DNA of 51,194 bases, taken from Podochytrium sp. JEL0797 (taxonomy: Eukaryota; Chytridiomycota; Chytridiomycetes; Chytridiales; Chytriomycetaceae). Below are positions 43,551-51,194 of the stretch, one piece after another. The translations under genes and the position numbers were made by a program. The stretch spans positions 1-51,194 of the forward strand of contig JADGJG010000076.1 in assembly GCA_027596195.1 (NCBI GenBank). Direction: 5' to 3'. Numbering within the stretch: the stretch's first letter is position 1; each line of letters opens with the position of its first letter. Below the pieces are notes generated by a model, which did no database searches, was not told the origin of the DNA, and was given only the letters and a program-made list of their open reading frames with translations.

Positions 43551-45326
43551 GCCGTTGTTCTTGAGGACAATTTACAACATGTGGACTCGTGGTAATATAT
43601 ATTGTTTACACTGGATGAGTAATGGGTTGAACTCGGCACTCGAAAGAGTTGTAAACGGGTTCGATTAATTGATTAACTGCCAAGGTGAAGCGACACATGT
43701 ATGCTTACCCGTTACCGAGTTGGAGACCCGTGCGGTCAATTCTGAAGCTCTGTCCTCCCCCCGCAAGGCTTTGGAAGGGACGCCGTTCGAATTATTAAGT
43801 GTTTCTGCTAAAATATGAAATTGTTGATTTTTGACGCGTAATTTGAGAATTCGAATCTTTGCAACGTTTGAATGCATCTGTTTGCTGAGAACCTCACTTT
43901 CCGTAAAAATATGGGCTTTATTGGTATTGTTGGTCATCATCTTTTGCGCCGTCGAACTTGATCTCAAACCCTTTTTTCGCTTATCGCGAAAAGAGTTTAA
44001 GGGGGTCGGTCGATTCTTTCAGAAGCGAAACGGACGCTACAAATGCCGTTTGGGATGTGTGATGGGGCGCTGGAAGCACCAGCGACTTGCCATGAGATGG
44101 TGCATTTTGGCCAGGAACCTTCAATTAGCTGCCCGTCATAAAGACTTGCTCAGATATTCAGAGGGCTTGGATGATACGTTATTAATCATCTTGTGGCTTT
44201 TTCGCTGTGCTTTCCCCCAGAAAAGAGTTTGAGTGCACTCAAATTTTCGCCAAGGCTTCCTTGTGCCACCATTCAACCAAAAATTACAGAATATACCCGT
44301 CCTTGTCCCATGGTCTTCTTTTTTGGTTTTCGCCTTCCCGCCATTTTATAATTCCCTGCAGCTGAAATTCCTTTGTGAAATCGCCTTTCCTTCCCCTCCA
44401 CTAGTGCTTTTCAACTAATTCCAAAGCCAACCCCCTCCCCCCCCGCGCATGGCATTACCGACCCAGCCTGTGAGTACGATCTTGCCGCACTGTTTTGCCC
44501 ATGTGCTTTTTTGCTGTACGCATGCGAACCACCAACGAAAATTTAGCAAAAGACCATCACTATGTCCTTGTAAACAGTCGTCGTGTATGATCTCCTTAAT
44601 CGTCACTTTCCACATCCAGCTTTTTTGATCAAGTTTATTTTTCGGTTATATTCAAGTTACAAGTATGAAAATCTGTGAGAAATGGGTAAGGTCGACACAA
44701 ATTCATTTTTTCGGTCACATTCTTTCTTCTCCGGTGAAGAAAAAAAAGAGAACGAAATCTTGTGCAGCAGCGCAGCATTATGTGACTGGGCAAAATTACA
44801 ATTTAAAAATAGTCGAAACTTTTTGATCGGAATCAACACGTAAGCACGGACGTAAGCAACGGTTGAGTAGAATGGAAAAGATCACGCCAGATCAACGCCA
44901 GATCCGATAAGGCTAAAAAAGGGTTGGGGGAATTGTGAGCCAAGATTTTTCCGGCGAATGACTCGCACCCGGCATTTTCCGATAACAGCCAAGCACTTAG
45001 AATCAAATTCCTTCTTTCGCTGAATTTGGGATGTTTTCGTGGGATGAGCTGATTGTACGCGTTTATTCACATTTTGGTGCACTTATGTGAAATGAGTTGG
45101 CAAACAAAGCGTCCACGAAAGTGAGACGGAGTGTGTCACTTAACAGGATCTTGGCGTGTTACGCCATTGGATAAGATATGATCTATTGAGGTGAATGGGT
45201 GCATAAACAGTTGCCCAGAGCAAGAAAGACTCCGAAACAATGCTTGGTTTCACAGTTCCGAGAATTTTTCCGAGTGTTTCCATTCCAGCGGCGGATCCCC
45301 AGCGATCGAAAAGTTTTCCCGAAACA
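43551..45326. other. Intergenic region, no clear gene
   Basis: Holds the promoter of the GH17 paralogue and spacer. Short frames (for example plus 43831-44232) start at non-ATG codons and look like chance. No RNA gene or repeat besides the two short motifs shared with 41010-41863. Confidence 0.4.
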
Positions 45327-46672
45327 ATGAACGCCACTCCCGCCACTTCTCCCTCTGCGACGGTCCTTGCTTCGTCGTCTTCGGCGTGGAGTGTTTTGCA
45401 GCCGTTTGTGTTTGGCGGGTTGTCGGGCATGGCCGCAACGACCATTATTCAACCGATCGACATGGTAATAGTAGGAAGTGTTTGGGTGATCGATTCTCAC
45501 GCAAACACCAGGTCAAGGTGCGCATCCAACTGGCCGGCGAGGGCGCAAAGGGAAAGGGCGTGTCGCCCTTTGCGGTCGCAAACTCGCTGTTCAAGACACA
45601 CGGAATCAAGGCTTTCTATACGGGGCTGTCTGCGGGTAACCTAGCTATTGTATTCTATGCTATTCACATCGTAAATACTAAATATTCGTTACTAAGGACT
45701 CCTCCGCCAAGCCACATACACCACAGCGCGCATGGGTCTCTTCAACAGCATGATCGATACCGTCGAAAAGGGTGGAAACAAAGCCACCATGTCCCAGCGT
45801 GCTGGTGCGGGTCTTTTGGCGGGTGGTTTAGGTGCTGTGGCTGGAAATCCGTGCGATTTGGCCTTGATTCGGATGCAGGTGCGTTTGTTTTGATGATGTC
45901 GTTTCACTATTTTCCCTTATTCCTTATTTATTGCCAGGCCGACGGCCTCGCCCCCGCCGCCCAACGCGCAAACTACACCTCCGTCGTTGACGCCATCTCC
46001 CGCATCGCACGCGACGAAGGCATCCTGGCTCTCTGGAAAGGATGCGGCCCCACCGTCGTCCGCGCAATGGCCCTCAACCTCGGAATGCTCTCCACCTACG
46101 CCGAGGCCAAGTCGCGTCTCGAGCCCGTCTTGGGGAAGGGATCCATGGCCACCAACTTGGGTTCTTCCGCTGTTGCGGGATTCTTTGCGTCCTTCTTTTC
46201 GCTGCCGTTTGATTTCTTGAAGACCCGTATGCAGAAGCAGATGCCGGATCCGGTTACTGGACAGAGAATGTACAAGGGGACCCTTGATTGTGCCATCAAG
46301 GTTATCCAGAAGGAAGGTCCGATGGCGTTTTACAAGGTATGATTGTACCTCGATGAGTGGGGCCGAGCGAAGCGAGGGTCTGGAGTCAGCAGAGGGAGCC
46401 AGGGAGCGCGTGGCGCAGCAATATAGCGCCGAAGGCGCGTGAGACAGCGAGCGAAAACTTCACTTTCCGATTTTCTTGTCGCTCACATGCTTTCCATCAA
46501 CAAAAACACAGGGCTTTGGAACCTATTACGTCAGAATCGCTCCTCACGCCATGGTAAATCTCGCGTTGTACTTCAAAAAAGCTCACACTCAACGTCTCTC
46601 TTTCGCATCCAGATCACCCTCCTGACTGCCGACGCTCTTAACACGTTCGCCAAGAAAAACTTTGCCAAATAG
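45327..46672 (+). CDS. Mitochondrial 2-oxoglutarate/malate carrier
   Basis: Six exons (45327-45464, 45512-45635, 45697-45878, 45938-46336, 46512-46553, 46613-46672) join in phase, 314 residues, equal to SLC25A11-type carriers. Three carrier repeats carry the PxDxxR/K signature: QPIDMVKVRIQ, NPCDLALIRMQ, LPFDFLKTRMQ. NPxDLALIRMQ with ANYTSVVDAI is characteristic of the oxoglutarate/malate carrier. It exchanges 2-oxoglutarate for malate across the inner mitochondrial membrane. An in-frame ATG at 45240 would add 29 residues. Intron 4 (175 bp) is unusually GC-rich and contains short inverted repeats (GAGCGAAGCGAG, GCGCCGAAGGCGC). Confidence 0.9.
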
Positions 46673-46853
46673 ATCAACGACCCACCCCCCTTGCCTTATA
46701 ATTTGCTACTCTGCAGTTTTCCTTTCTTTGCCTCTTTTTTTTTGTTGAATTCCCTTACTTGTCGTGTTTGCTGTAGACACCGTATGGTTTGCGCCATTTT
46801 ATATATATTGTTTCATGTCACTTTTTGGTTTTATTTGAGAAACGTCGGCGAAA

Positions 46854-47096
46854 ATGACGAGCCACGAGGAGGATGGAGACGCATGCAGTGATGGGAACAG
46901 TCCCATATCACTCGACATGAAACTTTGGAAGGACACATTCAACCGCCCAATATCCCATGAAGAGGTTTTGGCCGTCGCGAGGCCAGGAGGTTTTCGAGGT
47001 GAATGGCGATGGCTGATTGGCCTTACGGCAAAAAAGACACCCTTGACGACGCTCCTCGCTGCTTCAGCTCATCGACTGACAGGCCTTGAAAAGTAG
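46854..47096 (+). CDS. Small hypothetical protein (80 aa)
   Basis: ATG at 46854 in an A-rich context opens 80 codons: an acidic start (MTSHEEDGDACSD), then PISHEEVLAVARPGGFRGEW and a Leu/Ala-rich end. No family recognised. It lies alone between the carrier gene and the tRNA, and may be chance. Confidence 0.28.
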   Translation: MTSHEEDGDACSDGNSPISLDMKLWKDTFNRPISHEEVLAVARPGGFRGEWRWLIGLTAKKTPLTTLLAASAHRLTGLEK

Positions 47097-47291
47097 TTTT
47101 AAAAGAAGCACTAGAAGCCTATCTAGGTCTATATAAACATGACATGGAAAATGACTGATTCGCGTGATCTCTTTTCCTCGCAAGGTCAAGCAATTCTGAC
47201 TATTCCCGTCCTCTTATTAGAAGACTCAGGCTGCCATTGGCGTGGCACGAAAAAGCAAGGGGAGGGGTCAAAAACGAACACCGCGTAAAAA

Positions 47292-47373
47292 CGACAACGG
47301 CAGGACTTGAACCTGCGCTCCCAGAGGGAAATGCATTTCGAGTGCATCGCCTTAACCACTCGGCCACGTTGCC
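47292..47373 (-). tRNA. tRNA-Ser (anticodon CGA)
   Basis: Third copy, identical over 82 nt to those at 18742 and 19367. Divergent from and 118 bp upstream of the channel gene start. Confidence 0.95.
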
Positions 47374-47491
47374 ATATAAAAATAAAAATATTTTTGGAGG
47401 ATATGACTAATGGATCCATGACTCATGGTTACCTCATGGTCCCAAGTTGACAATTCCAATTTTTTACGTGATCCTCCCACGAAAGACTCTC

Positions 47492-50400
47492 ATGCTGCCC
47501 ACGTACGATACCACCTTGGATGAAATTATTAATCCGCACGCCAGCCTCATTGCCGAACTCACGACCCTCCGATCCGAAGTCTTGCAACAAATGGACGCGA
47601 TGCTGTTCCGACTTCAACTCACTGCAGGCGGATCCGCGTCCCCTGCCGTGACCCCTCCAACCGTCAATAAACCAGTCGAGGTCTCTGCTACTGGGGTGCG
47701 ATGCATCCCGAGCACGGTCGCGAGTCAGGACAAACACGTGAAATCGACGCGCAAAGCGAACCGAGCGTCTACACACTCAATCCTCAAATCACACCTTGAT
47801 CTCGGGATCCATTGGAACGATGGAGATTATCGCAACGAATCGAGCCAGCCTGTTCCGATTTTCAGTGAATACATGAAACGCGGGAGCACGAGTCAACAGT
47901 TGGATGCTGTCGCGTCTAAAAAGGATCGGGGCCAGATGCAAGCGAAAGCGAGTTCTTCTAGTTTGAGTCTCGTGCATCAAATGTTCAAGTCGAGCAGCAA
48001 AAAGTCCGAAGGTGTCGGTGGTTTGGATTCGAGGAGCTCCATCTCTGGTCGAAAAGGATTAAGAACGTCCCTTACTGCAAGCAAGGGCCAAACCAGAGGT
48101 ACTCCTGTAACTGCGGTTCAACGACGAATTCGTAATTTTTCAATGGGATCGAGACCGACTTCGTGGGCCGCCGGTTGTGACCCACCCGCCACAACAATCA
48201 CCGTTGAAGACACTGATTTTGAGAACATGTCGCGTCAGCTTTCGTTGGGGGGTCACCTGGGTGCACCAAAGCTGAACATGATTCCTGGCTCGATTGGTGC
48301 TTCTCGAGTCGAAATTGAGGACATTATGGAAGTCCCAACGCCGCCCTACATGTCGCCGTCAGATAGCCCAGTCGGAATCTTCAGACCCGCGCATCATGCA
48401 GGACCTCAAGTTCTCGTATCCATATTTTTGAATACGACCCAAGATGAGAATCAAGGAGTGACGCAGATGGAAATTGAAGAGAAATCGGGTGAACATGAAT
48501 CTGCAAATGATCCACAACCTCCTGTTGAAAATGTGCAGAGGGAGCGATCCAAAAGTGTCTTCGAGTCAAAACCAATTGCTCCGGGCAACACGAAAAGCGA
48601 CTCCGAATTGAAGGAAAACCATCTCTCTTGGTTCACATTGATTTTCTTGATTCCCGCGTTTGATGGAAAGGGGCGAAGTTTGAAAATCAACGACTTCAAC
48701 GCGACTGATTTTCAGCATGTCACGTTTCGCGCAAATGGGTTGCATCCGCGATCTTACTTTGTATCCAGTTGGGAGGCCCTGATTGCTAGTATGTATTTTT
48801 TCGCGGACTTAGAAACCTCTAAACTTTCATACTGCTTCGAAGTTTGGTACTTCATTTTCATGTGGATCGTGCCATTCATTGTCAGTTTCAGCAAAGATAG
48901 TCCCGTCATCAATGCACCACTTTGGAGCTCCATTATCAGCTCAATATACATTGTGGACTCGCTCGTGGCCGTCATCACGCCCCAGCCATCCTTGTCCAAC
49001 GAACTCTGCAACCTTCTCGAGTTTGAATCATTGAGGCCAAACTTCCGGCTCTGGGCTTATTCTTGGCTATTGTGGACTCTCCCAATTGACATATTGACTG
49101 TGGTATGTTGCACTACATGTCTTTTGTGACGGAGAAAATTACAATTCGACAAACCAGATCCCCTTCGACTTGCTCGTCACCTCCTGGTCAAGAGACGAAC
49201 TCCTACTCCTGATTCGATGTATCCGGTTTATTCGACTCCCAAGAATCATGACCAAAAACGCCTTCTTTAAACGTATTCGCGTGTTTGTCGATGCCAGTGT
49301 CGGGATCCCGGTGTGCAACGTGATTCCCATCGCCATCGGCATCTTCTACTTTCTGCACTTGAACGCATGCTCGTTGTATTTCTTTGGGAGTTTGAAAGGG
49401 TTTCCGGGGTGGGAGATTGTGTGGCCCGAGGTTGCGGTTGCGTCGCCGATGGAATTCTACGCGTGGACGTTTTATCAGGTTTCGTTCAAATCGATTCCGT
49501 TGGGAGGGAGAAAATTAATAATTGATGAACAGGCTGTGGGGAACATGTTCCCAATCAATTTCACGCCTCAATCTGAACTGGAACAAATTGTCGCGGCCGT
49601 TTTCATTGTGTCAGCTGCAATTCTGGTTTGTTTCGCTCTTTTTCCGTACCAATACTGACTCCCCACACAGTATGCCGTATTCATTGGTTCGATTTCGTCC
49701 ACAACCATGTCAATAAACCCTTCAGGTGTGTATTATACGTCGATTCCCTGCTCACTGATAATTCGTCAAATGGAAGAACTCAACTAATCTATATATAGGT
49801 CGCATGTACAACCAGAAGATGGAAGAGCTCACCGATTATGTCAAGTGGAAGAACCTCAACCCCGATACGGAAAAGAAGCTCTTCAGCTACTACGAGATCA
49901 AATATCGCGGAAAATACTTTGAAGAAGACGCGTTGCTGGCCAACATGAACGATTCGTTGCGAACGGTATCGTTGATTTTCTCATTTACGCGTCCTAAAGG
50001 AGCCTCCCCCAATAGGAAATTGTGCTGCACAACACGCGTTGGTTGATTGAAAAAGTGCCGTTCCTGCGTCGATTCGAGAACGACGGTCGCGATGAAATAT
50101 TTTTCAGCCGAATCGCGAGTGTGCTGCATGCTTGCTATTTTACACCCGGGGATTATATCACCAAGCAGGGTGAGTACTTTTTCTTAGAGTGTTTCAATTT
50201 CAATTCAGTCTGACGGGTTCAATTTGAAATTCTCAGGCGAATCAGCGATGGATATGTATTTTATCGTCTCTGGCAAATGCGACGTGTTTGTGGGGGAGAA
50301 GAAAGTGGTCTCATTGTATGACGGGGCTTATTTCGGAGGTACGGCATGTTCCCAAGCCCCCATGACAAAGGGCCCATTTGCTAATTCATCACTTGCCCAA

Positions 50401-50636
50401 AAACAGAAGTCGCACTGATCAGCAAAGTCCTCCGAACCGCCAGTGTCCAAGCGGCTATGCATTCCGTGCTCTATCGATTGACCTACGAAACGTTCCATGA
50501 AATTATCAATGAGTTCCCGGATGTGAAGGAACGAATCGAGAGTTTGGCTCGTGAACGCGAGATCGCAATAGCCATGGTGCCCACAACAGAAACCACCACG
50601 CAGACTACATCGACCGAGAATTTAGGAGACGAATAA
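47492..50636 (+). CDS. Cyclic-nucleotide-binding (CNG/HCN/EAG-like) cation channel
   Basis: Eight exons (47492-49102, 49158-49478, 49533-49625, 49671-49725, 49799-49965, 50016-50169, 50237-50338, 50407-50636) join in phase, 910 residues. A disordered 400-residue N-terminus precedes six TM segments. S4 reads IRCIRFIRLPRI, with Arg every third residue. The pore loop is FYQAVGNMFPINFTPQSELEQ (about 640-660), S6 follows, and a C-linker leads to a cyclic-nucleotide-binding domain with GxFGEVALISKVLRTASVQA. By alignment to HCN/CNG channels the GYG or GET filter is replaced by PINFTP. Sits at the plasma membrane; in zoosporic fungi such channels couple cGMP or cAMP to zoospore behaviour. Intron 2 (54 bp) has no in-frame stop, but splicing gives the better pore alignment. 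Confidence 0.85.
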
Positions 50637-50879
50637 AGTTCTACTGCCAATATTACACACTTCTCGCTTTTGATTTTTCATCATACACATCTTCTTCCAC
50701 TTTCTACATGCGTGTATAATCTAGGCGATATGACTTCATGGTTTAGATGATTTCAATTCCCTCTTTCGTTGCGTTGTTCTAATCACATTATTTTCCGTCA
50801 AAAATAAAGTAAAACGGAAAGGATAGCTAAATGTGAGCACTTGCCCGCCACTGTCGTTCCTTGACCTCTTTCACCAAAA
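50637..50879. other. Convergent 3' spacer
   Basis: Between the stop codons of the channel gene and the minus-strand gene that follows; AT-rich, no gene seen. Confidence 0.4.
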
Positions 50880-51194
50880 TCAAATATTCAACCGTTTCAG
50901 CTTTCCTTTCTCCCGGGCCAGAATTCCATCAAAAATCGGAGCCTCTCCCATCTCAATCAATCGCAATCTTCTTTCGACTTGAGCGTTGATACATCTTTGC
51001 TCGGAAATTAACAGCTCCAATTTCATATGATTGTCGCCGAGGCCAAAATTGGTAATCAAGTCACTCGGATGACCAACCAGACTTTGTTTTTCGTCTCGAA
51101 GTCTAATGACTGTTGGAAATATTATTGTTTCTATTTCAAATATAGTAGACCAACCTTCTTGTTTCGCGTCATCATAGAGGGCTTTGTATTCCTG
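50880..51194 (-). CDS. C-terminal part of a coiled-coil protein
   Basis: Two exons, 51155-51194 (continuing past the window) and 50880-51109, join in phase across a 45-bp intron with a CAACAG acceptor. The tail reads EYKALYDDAKQE, then RLRDEKQSLVGHPSDL, HMKLELLISEQRCINAQVERRLRLIE and ends KGKLKRLNI. Heptad-like spacing of Leu/Ile with many Glu/Arg suggests a coiled coil. No family recognised; the N-terminal part is outside the window. Confidence 0.65.
   Translation of the reverse strand, partial: QEYKALYDDAKQEGWSTIFEIETIIFPTVIRLRDEKQSLVGHPSDLITNFGLGDNHMKLELLISEQRCINAQVERRLRLIEMGEAPIFDGILAREKGKLKRLNI

Noticed and set aside
43831..44232. 133-residue plus-strand frame upstream of the GH17 paralogue
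   Set aside because: Starts at TTG, not ATG, has no family resemblance, and part of it coincides with the promoter motif shared with 41.5 kb.
1..51194. CRISPR arrays, bacterial operons, prophage or insertion sequences
   Set aside because: None seen; introns, tRNA structure and gene content are eukaryotic. Repeats present are gene duplications without spacer periodicity or transposase genes.

Overview
The window looks like nuclear DNA of a zoosporic fungus, most likely a chytrid. The genes have many short GT-AG introns (about 45-280 bp). Fungal wall synthases with chitin-synthase and cellulose-synthase signatures are present, alongside eukaryotic housekeeping genes (VPS45, a mitochondrial 2-oxoglutarate carrier, a PA28-type proteasome activator) and a six-TM cyclic-nucleotide-binding channel. 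The assignment rests on protein motifs and gene structure only; I could not run a search.

Layout. 1-6.2 kb: the tail of one gene, a probable intron-rich minus-strand membrane-protein gene, an intronless HxxxD acyltransferase, and a gene-poor stretch. 6.2-11.1 kb: VPS45 (9 exons), an orphan membrane protein (2 exons) and a weak small gene. 11.2-18.5 kb: a complete histidine-utilisation cluster. hutH, hutU and hutI lie on the minus strand and hutG diverges from hutI; together they would take histidine via urocanate, imidazolone propionate and formimidoylglutamate to glutamate. 18.7-19.4 kb: two identical convergent tRNA-Ser(CGA) genes around a pseudogene scrap; a third copy lies at 47.3 kb.

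19.6-33.5 kb: a PA28 gene followed by a tandem array of about ten copies of an unrecognised multi-pass membrane protein (N-terminus MSDQKESLLPSP). The array is interleaved with decayed scraps of PA28 and a truncated copy of a glycosyltransferase 3' end, so it grew by repeated segmental duplication. Six copies look intact, one has lost its ATG and three are broken.

32.1-41.0 kb: one 13-exon minus-strand gene. All exon phases join, giving 2,684 aa: cytosolic tail - TM - GH17 - GH9 (degenerate) - Cys-rich/CE4 polysaccharide deacetylase - TMs - chitin-synthase-like GT2 - TMs - cellulose-synthase-like GT2 - TMs. It looks like a single-polypeptide wall machine combining synthesis, deacetylation and glucan remodelling. 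A stand-alone membrane-anchored GH17 paralogue lies immediately upstream (41.9-43.6 kb). 45.3-51.2 kb: the mitochondrial carrier, the tRNA, the channel (8 exons, unusual selectivity filter) and the 3' end of a minus-strand coiled-coil gene.

The standout items are the five-domain wall enzyme, the novel membrane-protein array with its PA28 relics, the compact eukaryotic Hut cluster, and the channel whose filter lacks GYG. Exon boundaries were read by eye from splice signals and phase.
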